From NCBI RefSeq assembly GCF_001899075.1, contig NZ_MKVA01000005.1, positions 1 to 64,000 of the forward strand: a DNA stretch of 64,000 nt. Reading direction: 5' to 3'. Made by a program: the position numbers and the translations under genes. Under the pieces are notes generated by a model. The model searched no databases, was not told the DNA's origin, and saw only the letters and a program-made list of their open reading frames with translations. This document shows, piece after piece, positions 24,153 to 37,042 of this stretch. The stretch is from Devosia sp. 67-54 (lineage in GTDB: Bacteria; Pseudomonadota; Alphaproteobacteria; Rhizobiales; Devosiaceae). The number at the start of each line of letters is the position of its first letter. The stretch's first letter is position 1.

Positions 24153-25634
24153 CTACAGCGTCCCGTCCAGATACGCCGCGAGCGTCGCGCGGGTGCCCTT
24201 GTCCCAGATGGTGCGGAGCGCGTGGCTGAAGGCCTCGGCATAAATATCGCTCCGGCCCAGCGCGCCGAAGATGTCGGTCATCTCGAGCCAGGCTTTCGGC
24301 TCCTGCCGCGCGCGCTTCGCCTGCGCCTGCAGCCGGTCCCAGCTCGGATCGTTGGGCGGGATCGGGGCGCCGCTGTCGGTCTCGCCGTAGCAGTAGCGGC
24401 ACCAGAAGGCCGAGACCAGCGCCAGCCCGGTCACGCCCTGGCCCGCCGCCAGCCGGTCGGCCGCCGAGGGCAGGATGAATTTCGGCTGCCGGTTGGAGCC
24501 GTCGAGGCAGAGCCTTGTGATGGTGTCGCCGATCTTGGGGTTGGAGAACCGCCGCTCGATCAGCGTGTAGTAGCCGCCGAGATCGGTGTCGGGTACCGGC
24601 GGCACGATCGGGATGATCTCCTCGCGCTCCAGCTTTTCGAGGAAGCCGCGCACCAGCGGGTCGGCCATCGCCTCGTGCACGAAGTGGATGTCCATCAGCC
24701 CCGCCGGATAGGCGATGGCGGCGTGGCCGCCATTGAGGATGCGGATCTTCATGTGCTCGAACGGCGCCACGTCGGGCACGAACTGCACGCCCACCTTTTC
24801 GAGCGCCGGGCGGCCGAGGGGGAAATTGTCCTCCAGCACCCATTGCCGGAAGTTCTCGCAGAACACCGGCCAGTTGTCGGCGATGCCGAACTCGCTCGCC
24901 AGCAGCGCCCGCTCGCGCTCGCCGGTGGCCGGGGTGATGCGGTCCACCATGCCGTTGGGGAAGGCGACATTGGCGCTCACCCAGGCGGCGAGCTCGGGAT
25001 AGATCAGCTTGGCGAGCCCGACCACGGCGTTCTGCGTCACGTGGCCGTTGCCGGGGATGTTGTCGCAGCTCATCACCGTGAACGGCGCAATGCCGACGTC
25101 GCGGCGGCGCTTCAGGCCGGCGAGGATCAGCCCGAACACCGTCTTCGGCTGCGTCAGCAGATCCCTGGCGTCGGCGGCGATATCGGGGTGCGTGGGGTCG
25201 AAGCGCTGCGTCGCCGGATCGATGTAGTAGCCGCCCTCGGTGATGGTCAGCGACACGATGCGGATCGCCGGATCGACCAGCCGGTTGACGATGGCGGAGC
25301 TGTCGCCGATCGGCAGATGGTCGATCATCGGCGCGGTGACGCGGGCGGCGGAGGTATCCGCCTCCTGCTCGACCACGGTGGTCAGCCAGTCCTGCGCCAG
25401 CAGGCTGTCGCGCATGCCCGCGTCGGCCGGGCGCACGCCGGCGCCGACCAGCGCCCAGTCGTGGTCGAGCCCGAGGCCGAACAGATCGTCGAGATACACC
25501 GCCTGGTGGGCGCGATGGAAATTGCCGACGCCGAAATGCACGATCCCCGCCGTGAGGCCCGCCGGATCGTAGCCCGGCACCCGGGCCGTGCGGCTGAGCT
25601 CGCGGAAGGCGTGGCGCGACAGTTTGGTCGGCAT
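24153..25634 (-). CDS. mtlK: Mannitol 2-dehydrogenase (polyol-specific long-chain dehydrogenase)
   Basis: A 493-residue cytoplasmic NAD-dependent enzyme oxidising D-mannitol to D-fructose, and commonly D-arabitol or sorbitol as well. The N-terminal nucleotide site is 'VHFGVGNFHRAHQ' (about 30-43) and the active-site block 'MKIRILNGGHA' (about 295-305) supplies the catalytic Lys, Asn and His of the PSLDR family. Length is typical. The start at 25634 is chosen because 'MPTKLSRHAFREL' matches family N-termini. It follows the transporter ATPase gene by 11 bases in the smo operon. Confidence 0.93.
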   Translation of the reverse strand: MPTKLSRHAFRELSRTARVPGYDPAGLTAGIVHFGVGNFHRAHQAVYLDDLFGLGLDHDWALVGAGVRPADAGMRDSLLAQDWLTTVVEQEADTSAARVTAPMIDHLPIGDSSAIVNRLVDPAIRIVSLTITEGGYYIDPATQRFDPTHPDIAADARDLLTQPKTVFGLILAGLKRRRDVGIAPFTVMSCDNIPGNGHVTQNAVVGLAKLIYPELAAWVSANVAFPNGMVDRITPATGERERALLASEFGIADNWPVFCENFRQWVLEDNFPLGRPALEKVGVQFVPDVAPFEHMKIRILNGGHAAIAYPAGLMDIHFVHEAMADPLVRGFLEKLEREEIIPIVPPVPDTDLGGYYTLIERRFSNPKIGDTITRLCLDGSNRQPKFILPSAADRLAAGQGVTGLALVSAFWCRYCYGETDSGAPIPPNDPSWDRLQAQAKRARQEPKAWLEMTDIFGALGRSDIYAEAFSHALRTIWDKGTRATLAAYLDGTL

Positions 25635-25645
25635 AGGCGTAGTCC

Positions 25646-26653
<1,008 letters not shown>

Positions 26654-26662
26654 GTCGATTTC

Positions 26663-27492
<830 letters not shown>

Positions 27493-27527
27493 CTAGAGCC
27501 TCCCGAGGGGGTTGCAGTCAGGGCTCC

Positions 27528-27632
27528 CTCCCCCCTTGCGGGGGAGGGCTGGGGAGGGGGGCAGCGCGCACCGGCGGTGGCCGTGGCCCCCACCCCCAGC
27601 CCCTCCCCGCAAGGGGGAGGGGGGCGCCGACT
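27528..27632. repeat. Inverted G/C-rich repeat inside the smo operon
   Basis: CCCTCCCCCCTTGCGGGGGAGGG on the left faces CCCTCCCCGCAAGGGGGAGGG on the right (both read in part), as in the copy at 59-150. It sits between smoF and smoG, where a strong RNA fold could change the ratio of upstream to downstream gene products. Confidence 0.65.
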
Positions 27633-27652
27633 GCACGTGTCGGTTTCGGATG

Positions 27653-28525
27653 TCACGCATCGAGATTCTTCCCCACGATGCGGATCAGGAAGATCGCGAC
27701 GATGTTGGCGAGGATCACGGCGATGACGCCGCCGGCCGAGGCGCCGCCCACATCGAAGTTCAGCAGCGCCTGCACATAGACCAGGAAGGGCAGGTTGGTG
27801 GAGGCGTAGCCGGGGCCGCCCTGCGTGGTGACGTAGATTTCGGCGAAGATGCCGAGCAGGAAGATCGTCTCGATCAGGATCACCACGGTGATGGCGCGGG
27901 CGAGGTGCGGCAGGATGATGTAGATGAAGCGGTTGACGAAGTTGGCGCCGTCCATCTCGGAGGCTTCCTTCTGGTCTTCGTCGAGCGATTGCAGCGCCGT
28001 CAGCAGGATCAGCGTCGCGAAGGGCAGCCACTCCCAGGCGGTGATCAGCGTTACCGAGAACAGCGGGAAGTCCTGCAGCCAGGGGATGGGACGCTGTCCG
28101 AACAATTGCGCCAGCCAGGCGAAGATGCCGTATTGCGGGTGCATCAGCATGTTCTTCCACACCAGCGCCGAGACGGTGGGCATGACGAAGAACGGCGCGA
28201 TCACCAGCAGGCGCACGATGCCCTGGCCCCAGATCGGCTGGTCGAGCAGCAGCGCCAGCAGCACGCCGCCGATCACCGTGATCAGCAGCACCCCCACCAC
28301 CAGGATCAGGGTGTTGCCGATGGCCTGCACGAAGGCCGGGTCGGTCAGGAAGAAATAGTAGTTGCGGAACCAGACGAAGCCGGCGCGGTCGGGATGCTGC
28401 AGGTTGTAGCGCTGGAACGAGTACCAGAGCGTCAGCACCAAAGGCACGATCATCCACACGAACAGGATGATCACCGAAGGGGCCATCATGAAGCGCGCCA
28501 AGGTGCGCGTCTGGCGGGTCGCCAT
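27653..28525 (-). CDS. smoF: Polyol ABC transporter permease SmoF
   Basis: A 290-residue MalF-type permease with six helices; the EAA-type loop is 'QKEASEMDGANFVNRFIYI'. It starts at ATG 28525, with GGGAGGACGAGAAC just upstream; a further ATG 27 bases earlier is less likely. It partners SmoG. The gene is separated from the binding-protein gene by a 278-base stretch filled by a dispersed palindrome. Confidence 0.9.
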   Translation of the reverse strand: MATRQTRTLARFMMAPSVIILFVWMIVPLVLTLWYSFQRYNLQHPDRAGFVWFRNYYFFLTDPAFVQAIGNTLILVVGVLLITVIGGVLLALLLDQPIWGQGIVRLLVIAPFFVMPTVSALVWKNMLMHPQYGIFAWLAQLFGQRPIPWLQDFPLFSVTLITAWEWLPFATLILLTALQSLDEDQKEASEMDGANFVNRFIYIILPHLARAITVVILIETIFLLGIFAEIYVTTQGGPGYASTNLPFLVYVQALLNFDVGGASAGGVIAVILANIVAIFLIRIVGKNLDA

Positions 28526-28582
28526 GTTCTCGTCCTCCCCCCACGGCGCCACGAACCCTCGCAGTCGGCGCCAGCCGCTCCA

Positions 28583-28712
28583 CTCTCATCCGCCCTTCGG
28601 GCACCTTCTCCCGTCAAGGGAGGAGGCTACGGAACCGCGAACTCTCAGTCGGCGTCCCTTCTCCCCCTCGGGGGAGAAGGTGGATCGGCCGAAGGCCGAG
28701 ACGGATGAGGGG
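28583..28712. repeat. Dispersed palindromic repeat between smoE and smoF
   Basis: CTCATCCG ... CCTTCTCCC on the left pairs with GGGGAGAAGG ... CGGATGAGG on the right, with nested arms (GGCCGAAGGCC). Such elements are common in the order. It lies in the gap between the abundant binding protein and the permease genes, so it may protect the smoE mRNA or attenuate readthrough. Confidence 0.75.
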
Positions 28713-28803
28713 CGGCCCCTTACGCGATATTCAAGTCGTTCTCACCCCGTTGGGGCCGCCCGGCTAGAGGGACCGGGCGACCCCGACCTGCGGGGAGGTC
28801 GGC

Positions 28804-30105
<1,302 letters not shown>

Positions 30106-30135
30106 GGATGTCCTCCCGTTGACGAGGCGAGCATA

Positions 30136-30181
30136 TGCCCCGCTAGTGGGCAAATACTCACCAAATCTTAACGTGTGTCAA
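30136..30181 (-). promoter_or_regulatory. smoE promoter with inverted-repeat operator candidate
   Basis: On the minus strand TTGACA (30181-30176), 17 bases, AGTATT (30158-30153) form a plausible sigma70 promoter. Overlapping the transcription start region is TGCCC-N7-GGGCA (30136-30152), a likely site for the SorC-type repressor encoded upstream. Confidence 0.55.
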
Positions 30182-30260
30182 GCCGTCGCAGCGGGCGCCG
30201 CGCAGCGCGCCTGCCCCAGCGTGGTGGGCCAGGATCGGGACTATTCGCAGTTTCAGGGAG

Positions 30261-31220
30261 TTATCGCGCCGACAGCAGCCGCGTCGCGGTGCGCTCGTCG
30301 GTGATCAATCCGTTGACGAGCCGCCGATTCAGCGCCGCAATCGTTCCGGGCAATTTTCTCTCGCCCATGGCAAGTGCCACGACCAACGAGCGCTCGCGCG
30401 AGGGCATCGGCGCGCTCATCACCCGGTCGTTGGTGAGGCCCTCGATCATCTTGCCCTGCGCATCGAACGCCCAGCCGACGATCTCGCCGACGGCGCCGGC
30501 CTTCTGCAGCGCCTTGAGCTCGGGCTCGGTGATGAAGCCGTCGACATAGAGCGGGGCGTCGGGGCCGAGGTCGCCGATGCCCACGAAGGTGATGTCGGCG
30601 CGGGCGCTGAGCGACAGCGTCTCCTTCACCATCGGCTGGCGCAGCAGCATCTCGCGCTCCTCCGGCGAGGAGGCGATCACCGGCAGCGGCATGGGGAACA
30701 TCCGCGCCTTCACCGCATCGGCCATGTTGAAGATCACGTTGTAGTACGAGGCCGAGCCGTCGGGCGCGATGTTGCCGGTCAGCGACACGATCTTGTGCTG
30801 CGGCGCCTCCATCGGCGAGAGCTGCTCGATGGCCGCCTTCAGCGTGCGGCCGGTGCCGATGGCCATGACGATGGGGGCAGGGGATTTGAGCCGCCGCTCG
30901 ATCTCGGCGGCGGCGGCCTGCGCCACGCCGATGATGGTGGAATCGGATTCCGGATCGGAGGGCACCACCTCGACCAGGTCGAGCGCGAAGCGCTGCCGCA
31001 GCTTTTCGGCCAGCTCCATGCAGCGGCCGATCGGGTGGTCGAGGCGCACCTTGATCAGCCCCTCGCTCACCGACAGCGACACCAGCCGCTGCGCCGTCTG
31101 GCGCGACACGTTGAGCTTTTTGGCGATCTCTTCCTGGTTGTTGCCGGCGACGTAGTAGAGCCAGCCGGCCCGTGCGGCGTCGTCGAGGCGTCGCCCGCCC
31201 TGATCTTGCCGGCTGCTCAT
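30261..31220 (-). CDS. SorC/DeoR-type sugar-binding transcription regulator
   Basis: A 319-residue regulator: N-terminal helix-turn-helix with 'NQEEIAKKLNVSRQTAQRLV' (about 25-45) and a C-terminal SorC sugar-phosphate binding domain (about 65-319; 'VMAIGTGRTLKAAIEQL', 'VGIGDLGPDAPLYVDGFI'). Proteins of this type sit ahead of polyol operons in rhizobia and respond to a sugar phosphate or polyol. It is 155 bases upstream of smoE in the same direction, with a separate promoter region for smoE. The start at 31220 is favoured over one 57 bases upstream by homology. Confidence 0.87.
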   Translation of the reverse strand: MSSRQDQGGRRLDDAARAGWLYYVAGNNQEEIAKKLNVSRQTAQRLVSLSVSEGLIKVRLDHPIGRCMELAEKLRQRFALDLVEVVPSDPESDSTIIGVAQAAAAEIERRLKSPAPIVMAIGTGRTLKAAIEQLSPMEAPQHKIVSLTGNIAPDGSASYYNVIFNMADAVKARMFPMPLPVIASSPEEREMLLRQPMVKETLSLSARADITFVGIGDLGPDAPLYVDGFITEPELKALQKAGAVGEIVGWAFDAQGKMIEGLTNDRVMSAPMPSRERSLVVALAMGERKLPGTIAALNRRLVNGLITDERTATRLLSAR

Positions 31221-31298
31221 CGGATGCGGGTTCCCAGGCGGCGGACCTGCCGCCGAATGGGCCAGTCTTACGGCCAAAGATTTCCCCGGCGCAAGCGC

Positions 31299-32093
31299 TC
31301 AGCTGTCCTCGGCGGCGAGGCCCCAGGGAATGGGCTCGGCCGGACGGGCGTTGAGGCCGGTGCGGATGTCGCGCTCGGTGTCCTCGAGATGGGCGCGCAT
31401 GGCGGCGCCGGCGGCCTTGGGATTGCCCTCGCGGATGGCGGCGAGGATGGCGTCGTGCGCCGCGATGGTGTCGTCCACGGTGTGGCCGCGCAGATCGTGG
31501 CCGCGGCGGCTCAGATGGAAGCTGCGGCGCAGCGGCGTCGCCATCGCCTCGAACAGGTACGAGATCAGCCGGTTGCCGCTCGACAGCGCCACCGCCTCGT
31601 GGAAGCCGACATCGTGCTGGTGGAAGCGTTCCTCATTGGCCTCGACATCGAGGCCGGCCTTGCCCGCCTCGGCGGCGTCGCGCATGCCCTGCATGGCGCT
31701 TTCGGCGGCGAGGATGCCGGCCCGCGTGGCGCGCCGCGCCGCCAGCGTCGCCGACTGCACCTCGAGCGACATGCGCAATTCGATCAGGTCGAACAGGCCC
31801 TTGGGATCGTTGCGGATCACTGTCGACAGGAAGTCGGAAAAGGCGACGCCGCTCGGCTCCCTGACGATGGCGCGGCGGCCGCGGCCGACATCGAGCAGGC
31901 CGCGGCCGGCGAGCATCTTCACCGCCTCGCGCACGGTCAGGCGGCTGACGTCGAAGCGCAGCGCCAGATCGCCTTCGCTGGGCAGGCTGGCGCCCGGCGC
32001 CATCTGCGTCAGCACCATCTGGGCCAGCGCCTCGGCGACCACCGAAGCGGCAGTTGGCGGCGGTGCGCCAGCGCTCTTTTCCGGACCGGACAT
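31299..32093 (-). CDS. FadR/GntR family regulator (FCD domain)
   Basis: A 264-residue regulator with a GntR winged helix (about 17-85; 'LPSEGDLALRFDVSRLTVREAVKML') and a C-terminal helical FCD domain with likely metal/ligand His residues ('HDVGFHEAVALSSGN', 'HLSRRGHDLRGH'). Members usually bind an organic acid or sugar acid and repress adjacent catabolic genes. Neighbours are the SorC regulator (same strand) and chvE (divergent), so it may control chvE-gguAB or only itself. Confidence 0.88.
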   Translation of the reverse strand: MSGPEKSAGAPPPTAASVVAEALAQMVLTQMAPGASLPSEGDLALRFDVSRLTVREAVKMLAGRGLLDVGRGRRAIVREPSGVAFSDFLSTVIRNDPKGLFDLIELRMSLEVQSATLAARRATRAGILAAESAMQGMRDAAEAGKAGLDVEANEERFHQHDVGFHEAVALSSGNRLISYLFEAMATPLRRSFHLSRRGHDLRGHTVDDTIAAHDAILAAIREGNPKAAGAAMRAHLEDTERDIRTGLNARPAEPIPWGLAAEDS

Positions 32094-32515
32094 ATCCCCT
32101 CACATGTCAGATATCTTTTGAAGCATATCGACTTTTTTGCCGTGAGAAAAGAGCGGCACGGCGCCGGCGCGGGCAAAACCGGGCCGTCAAAAATTTAATG
32201 AAAGCGCTGACAGCCCAGCGTTTCCTTGAAAAATCATACTAAGGACCGGCTTTCCCGATAGAGACCGGCCAGTTCTCCAGCTTTACAGGAATATCTGATT
32301 ACTCTAGCGTCCGGCCCGCGCGCCAAGATCGTGCGCACACAGGCCGCCAAGGGCCGGTGACGGGAGGGTGCAGGGCGGGTGCAGCGGGGAACGTTTGGTT
32401 CCCGGCGGCCAGTTTGCCGTGAGCGGCGCCGAGGCGCCGCACGTCCTTCCCCATCGCCTGCAGGTGGCGCATGCCGGTTCGCCGGCGCAACACACACCGT
32501 TCCGGGAGGACGATC
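32094..32515. other. Gene-free control region between FadR-type regulator and chvE
   Basis: A 422-base stretch with no gene. Near the regulator start it holds TCACATGTCA and an ATATC...GATAT pair (autoregulation candidates). Further on are the LacI-like core TGAAAGCGCTGACA (about 32198-32211) and a 6-base inverted repeat GGGAAC-N5-GTTCCC (32387-32403), about 113 bases ahead of chvE. I see no clear -35/-10 pair. Confidence 0.4.
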
Positions 32516-33589
32516 GTGAACGCAATGAAACTTCTGATGTCGGCCGCCGTCATCAGCGCCGTGGCGCTGACGTCGGGGGCGACTTTCGCCCAGGACAAGG
32601 GCCTGGTCGGCGTGCTGATGCCGACCAAGACCTCGCAGCGCTGGATCAATGACGGCGACGCCGTCAAGTCGCAGCTCGAGGCCAAGGGCTACACCGTCGA
32701 CCTGCAATATGCGCAGGACGACATCCCCAACCAGCTCAGCCAGCTCGAGAACGAGATCACCAAGGGCCCGAAGGCCCTGATCATCGCCTCGATCGACGGC
32801 ACCACCATGTCGGACGCGCTGCAGAAGGCGGCCGATGCGGGCGTCGTCGTGGTCGCCTATGACCGCCTGATCAAGAAGACCCCGAACGTCGACTACTACA
32901 CCACCTTCGACAATTTCGGCGTCGGCGTGATCCAGGCGAACTCGCTGCTGAAGGGGCTCAAGGAGCGCTTCCCCAACACCAAGCCGTGGAACGTCGAGCT
33001 GTTCGGCGGCTCGCCGGACGACAACAACGCCTTCTTCTTCTACAACGGCGCCATGTCGATCCTGCAGCCGCTGATCGACAACGGCACCATCAAGATCAAG
33101 TCCGGCCAGATGGGCATGGACAAGGTCGGCACGCTGCGCTGGCTCGCCGCCACCGCGCAGGCCCGCATGGACAACCTGCTGTCGGCCAACTACTCGGACG
33201 GCAGCCGCGTCGACGGCGTGCTGTCGCCGTATGACGGGCTGAGCCGCGGCATCATCGCTTCGCTGCGCGCCGTCGGCTACGGCACCGCCGACCAGCCCTG
33301 GCCGATCGTCACCGGCCAGGACGCCGAGACCGCGTCGGTCAAGGCGATCATCGACGGCGAGCAGTACTCGACCGTGTTCAAGGACACCCGCGACCTCGCC
33401 AAGGCCACCGTCGATCTCGTCGACAAGGTGCTCTCGGGCGGCAAGCCGGACGGCCTCGACACCACGACCTACAACAACGACGTCAAGGTGGTCCCGTCCA
33501 TCCTGCTGACGCCGCACGAGGTCGACAAGTCCAACTACCAGGCGCTGGTGGTGGATTCCGGCTACATCAAGGCCGAAGACCTGAAGTAA
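32516..33589 (+). CDS. chvE: Multiple-sugar periplasmic binding protein ChvE
   Basis: A 357-residue periplasmic protein: signal peptide (1-25, 'SGATFAQDK') and a class I sugar-binding fold ('[19 protein letters not shown]', '[19 protein letters not shown]'). ChvE binds xylose, galactose, glucose, arabinose and related aldoses for uptake by GguAB, and in Agrobacterium also signals to VirA. The start is GTG at 32516, since GGGAGG is six bases before it; ATG at 32525 is too far from that site. A terminator-like hairpin separates it from gguA, which would keep the binding protein in excess. Confidence 0.93.
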   Translation: MNAMKLLMSAAVISAVALTSGATFAQDKGLVGVLMPTKTSQRWINDGDAVKSQLEAKGYTVDLQYAQDDIPNQLSQLENEITKGPKALIIASIDGTTMSDALQKAADAGVVVVAYDRLIKKTPNVDYYTTFDNFGVGVIQANSLLKGLKERFPNTKPWNVELFGGSPDDNNAFFFYNGAMSILQPLIDNGTIKIKSGQMGMDKVGTLRWLAATAQARMDNLLSANYSDGSRVDGVLSPYDGLSRGIIASLRAVGYGTADQPWPIVTGQDAETASVKAIIDGEQYSTVFKDTRDLAKATVDLVDKVLSGGKPDGLDTTTYNNDVKVVPSILLTPHEVDKSNYQALVVDSGYIKAEDLK

Positions 33590-33606
33590 TCGGGTCGCAC
33601 GAATTG

Positions 33607-33634
33607 AAGGGTCCCGCCCGGCGGGGCCCTTTTC
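33607..33634 (+). terminator. Intercistronic terminator/attenuator chvE-gguA
   Basis: GGGTCCCGC and GCGGGGCCC form a stem followed by TTTTC. It lies 18 bases after the chvE stop. As gguAB follow closely on the same strand, it probably works as partial attenuation. Confidence 0.7.
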
Positions 33635-33699
33635 GTTCCGATGCCCCGCCGATAACATCGTCCGCATGGCGTGCCTGACCGGGAGCAGGTTTTCCACTC

Positions 33700-35232
33700 A
33701 TGACCACTGCCATTCTGGAGATGCGCGGCATCACCAAGACGTTCCCTGGCGTCAAGGCGCTGTCGAACGTCAACCTCACCGTCGAGGAAGGCGAGATCCA
33801 CGCCGTGGTTGGCGAGAACGGCGCCGGCAAGTCGACGCTGATGAAGGTGCTGTCCGGCGTCTACCCATCCGGCGACTACGAGGGCCAGATCGTCTTTCGC
33901 GGGCAGGAATGCCATTTCAGGGGCATCCACGACAGCGAGCGGATGGGCATCGTCATCATCCACCAGGAGCTGGCGCTGGTGCCGATGCTGTCGATCACCG
34001 AGAACATCTTTCTGGGCAACGAGCATGCCCGGCACGGCATCATCGACTGGAACGCCAACGAGACGCGGACGCGCGAGCTGCTGAAGCAGGTGGGCCTCAG
34101 CGAGGATCCGCGCACGCTGATCACCAATATCGGCGTCGGCAAGCAGCAACTGGTCGAGATCGCCAAGGCGCTGAGCAAGGAAGTCAAGCTGCTGATCCTC
34201 GACGAGCCCACGGCGTCGCTCAGCGAGAAGGACAGCCAGGCGCTGCTCGACCTGCTGCTCGGGTTCAAGCGCCAGGGCCTCACCTCCATCCTCATCTCGC
34301 ACAAGCTCAACGAGGTGCACCGGGTCGCCGACCACGTCACCATCATCCGCGACGGGCAGACCATCGAGACGCTGGGCAAGGGCGAGATCAGCGAGGACCG
34401 CATCATCACCTCGATGGTCGGCCGGCCGCTGGAAGACCGGTTCCCGCCGCGCGATCCGAAGATCGGCGAGGTGGTGTTCGAGGTGAAGGACTGGTCGGTG
34501 TACCACCCCATCCATGCCGAGCGGCAGGTGATCAAGGGCATCTCGATGAACGTGCGGCGCGGCGAGGTCGTCGGCATCGCCGGGCTGATGGGGGCCGGGC
34601 GCACCGAGTTCGCGATGAGTCTCTTCGGCCGCTCCTATGGCCGGCGCATCACCGGCGAAGTGCGGCTCAACGGCAAGCCGGTCGACATCTCGTCGGTGGG
34701 CAAGGCGGTCGACCGCGGCATCGCCTACGTCACCGAGGACCGCAAGACCTACGGTCTCAACCTCATCGACCACATCAAGCACAACATCACGCTGGCCAAT
34801 CTGGGCGGCGTGTCGCGCGCCGGGGTGATCGACGATCTGCGCGAGATCGACGTCGCCAACGACTATCGCGGCCGCACCAACATCCGCTCGTCGAGCGTCT
34901 ACCAGAAGACCGGCAATTTGTCGGGCGGCAACCAGCAGAAGGTGGTGCTGAGCAAATGGCTCTTCGCCAACCCGGAAGTGCTGATCCTCGACGAGCCGAC
35001 GCGCGGCATCGACGTCGGCGCCAAATACGAAATCTACACCATCATCGCCCGGCTGGCCGCCGAGGGTAAGGCGATCGTCGTCATCTCGTCGGAAATGCCC
35101 GAGCTGCTCGGCGTCTCCGACCGCATCTACGTCATGAACGAGGGCCTGTTGGTCGGCGAAATGGCGGCGCGCGACGCCAGCCAGGAAAAGATCATGCGCG
35201 CCATCGTTCGGGGAGAAGGAATAGCCTCATGA
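33700..35232 (+). CDS. gguA: Multiple-sugar ABC transporter ATPase GguA
   Basis: A 510-residue tandem ATPase of the RbsA/XylG class. The first half has Walker [10 protein letters not shown] (about 37-45) and '[12 protein letters not shown]'; the second has the usual degenerate 'GLMGAGRTE' and '[16 protein letters not shown]' plus '[14 protein letters not shown]'. It powers import of sugars bound by ChvE. Its TGA overlaps the gguB ATG (35229-35232). Confidence 0.94.
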   Translation: MTTAILEMRGITKTFPGVKALSNVNLTVEEGEIHAVVGENGAGKSTLMKVLSGVYPSGDYEGQIVFRGQECHFRGIHDSERMGIVIIHQELALVPMLSITENIFLGNEHARHGIIDWNANETRTRELLKQVGLSEDPRTLITNIGVGKQQLVEIAKALSKEVKLLILDEPTASLSEKDSQALLDLLLGFKRQGLTSILISHKLNEVHRVADHVTIIRDGQTIETLGKGEISEDRIITSMVGRPLEDRFPPRDPKIGEVVFEVKDWSVYHPIHAERQVIKGISMNVRRGEVVGIAGLMGAGRTEFAMSLFGRSYGRRITGEVRLNGKPVDISSVGKAVDRGIAYVTEDRKTYGLNLIDHIKHNITLANLGGVSRAGVIDDLREIDVANDYRGRTNIRSSSVYQKTGNLSGGNQQKVVLSKWLFANPEVLILDEPTRGIDVGAKYEIYTIIARLAAEGKAIVVISSEMPELLGVSDRIYVMNEGLLVGEMAARDASQEKIMRAIVRGEGIAS

Positions 35233-36527
35233 GCACCGAAACCGCTCCGTCACCCCGCACCACCGTCGCCGAGGATGTCCCGGCGGCGTCGCGACGCCGC
35301 CTCGCGATGTCGTCGCTGGTCGACAATCTGCGCGACTACGGCCTGGTGCTGGCGCTGATCGTGATCATGCTGTTCTTCCAGTACACGACCGGCGGCACGC
35401 TGTTCAAACCGGTCAACCTCAGCAACCTCGTGCAGCAGAACAGCTTCATCATCGTGATGGCGCTGGGCATGCTGCTGGTCATCGTCGCCGGCCATATCGA
35501 CCTCAGCGTCGGCTCGGTCGCCGGCTTCATCGGCGCGCTGGCGGCGATGATGATGGTGATCTGGCCGCTGGGCATCTTCTCCAACCCGCTGGTGGTGTCG
35601 ATCATCTGCCTCGCGGTGGGCGGCCTCATCGGCGGGGCGCAGGGCTACTGGATCGCCTATCACCGAATACCCAGCTTTATCGTCACGCTCGCCGGCATGC
35701 TGATCTTCCGCGGCTGGTGCCAGGCGCTGCTCGGCGGCGGCTCGTCGGTCGGCCCGCTGCCCGACGACTTCAAGGCGCTGAGCTCGGGCTTCCTGCCCGA
35801 TTATGTCGGCAGCCTCGAGCTCATCCCGCCCACCGTCAACGCCGCCGGCAAGACCATCATCGGCAGCGGCCTGACGCTGCACATGACCACCCTCATCATC
35901 GGCATCGTCGGCGTCGCCGCCTATGTGCTGCTCGGGCTGCGGGCGCGCCGCTCGCGCGTGCGGCACGGGCACGAGGCCGAGCCGCTGGCGCTGTTCGCCG
36001 GCAAGACCGTGGTGATCGGGCTGCTGGCGCTGTTCCTCGTCTACCAGTTCGCCACCTACAAGGGCGTGCCGATCGTGCTGCTGGTGATGGCGGTGCTGAT
36101 CGGGGTGTTCGTGTTCCTCACCAAGCAGACCACCATCGGCCGGCGCGTCTACGCCATGGGCGGCAACGTCAAGGCGGCGCAGCTGTCGGGCATCAAGACC
36201 GACCGGCTGACGCTGCTGGTGTTCGTCAACATGGGCGTGCTGTCGGCGCTGGGCGGCCTGATCATCGCCGCGCGCCTCGGCCAGGCGGTGCCGGCCGCCG
36301 GCCTCGGCAGCGAGCTCGACGTGATCGCCGCCGTGTTCATCGGCGGCGCCTCGGCCATGGGCGGCGTCGGCCAGGTCGCCGGCTCCGTGGTCGGCGGCTT
36401 CATCATGGGGGTGATGAACAACGGCATGTCGATCATGGGCGTCAACGTCGACTGGCAGCAGGTGGTCAAGGGCCTGGTCCTGCTCGGCGCTGTGGTGTTC
36501 GACGTCTACAACAAGAACAAGGGCTGA
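35229..36527 (+). CDS. gguB: Multiple-sugar ABC transporter permease GguB
   Basis: A 432-residue permease of the RbsC/XylH class with ten or more helices, an N-terminal cytoplasmic tail, and the family block '[23 protein letters not shown]' (near 370). A long insert about residues 195-260 is normal for GguB/XylH. It is coupled to gguA by ATGA. No gguC-type gene follows; a convergent acetyltransferase gene does. Confidence 0.94.
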   Translation: MSTETAPSPRTTVAEDVPAASRRRLAMSSLVDNLRDYGLVLALIVIMLFFQYTTGGTLFKPVNLSNLVQQNSFIIVMALGMLLVIVAGHIDLSVGSVAGFIGALAAMMMVIWPLGIFSNPLVVSIICLAVGGLIGGAQGYWIAYHRIPSFIVTLAGMLIFRGWCQALLGGGSSVGPLPDDFKALSSGFLPDYVGSLELIPPTVNAAGKTIIGSGLTLHMTTLIIGIVGVAAYVLLGLRARRSRVRHGHEAEPLALFAGKTVVIGLLALFLVYQFATYKGVPIVLLVMAVLIGVFVFLTKQTTIGRRVYAMGGNVKAAQLSGIKTDRLTLLVFVNMGVLSALGGLIIAARLGQAVPAAGLGSELDVIAAVFIGGASAMGGVGQVAGSVVGGFIMGVMNNGMSIMGVNVDWQQVVKGLVLLGAVVFDVYNKNKG

Positions 36528-36541
36528 TCCGGCAGGCCGGA

Positions 36542-36565
36542 CTCCTCCCCGCTCGCGGGGGAGGG
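36542..36565. terminator. Hairpin between convergent gguB and GNAT genes
   Basis: CTCCTCCCCGC and GCGGGGGAGGGG fold around TC. It lies 15 bases after the gguB stop and 12 before the GNAT gene end, so it can serve both strands. It may also be a fragment of the G/C-rich intergenic repeat family. Confidence 0.5.
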
Positions 36566-36576
36566 GATCCCGGCTG

Positions 36577-37035
36577 CTATATCTTCTTGCTCATATAGAC
36601 CGTCGTTCCACCCAGATGGAACGGCTCGGTCCGGTCGATCTGGTACCCGACCGTCTTGTACAGCTGCACATTCGCCGCGAACGCCTCGTTGGTCAGCAGC
36701 CGCAACTGGCCGGTACCGGCGATCTCGGCGCGCTTTTCGGCCCAGGCCAGCAGCTTGCGTCCCAGCCCCTGGCCCTGCCGGTCGACGCGCACGGCGACGT
36801 TCTCGATCCACAGATGGTCCGGCCGGTGCTCGGTCTCGATCAGCCCGACGATCTCGTCGCCCTCGCACAGGAGGTCGAAATCGTGCTCGGCCAGCGCCGC
36901 CGCATAGTCCACGCGCATCGGCATCGGCTCGCGGTCGATCACCGGCACCCAGCGGGCATAGGCGGCGCGCACCAGGTCGCGGATGGCGTCCACATCGTCG
37001 CGCGTCGCCGGCCGGAACCGCAATGTGTCGGCCAT
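36577..37035 (-). CDS. GNAT family N-acetyltransferase
   Basis: A 152-residue acetyl-CoA-dependent transferase with the GNAT core: 'RFRPATRDDVDAIRDLV' (beta1-alpha1), 'LWIENVAVRVDRQGQGLGRKLL' (motif A; the R/Q-x-x-G-x-G/A loop is RQGQGLG) and 'NVQLYKTVGYQ' (motif B). The substrate is unknown. It is the last gene of the leftward unit from 41780, starting 8 bases after sseA, which suggests that the imported compound or its breakdown product could be acetylated (weak inference). Confidence 0.87.
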   Translation of the reverse strand: MADTLRFRPATRDDVDAIRDLVRAAYARWVPVIDREPMPMRVDYAAALAEHDFDLLCEGDEIVGLIETEHRPDHLWIENVAVRVDRQGQGLGRKLLAWAEKRAEIAGTGQLRLLTNEAFAANVQLYKTVGYQIDRTEPFHLGGTTVYMSKKI

Positions 37036-37042
37036 GGCGCGC

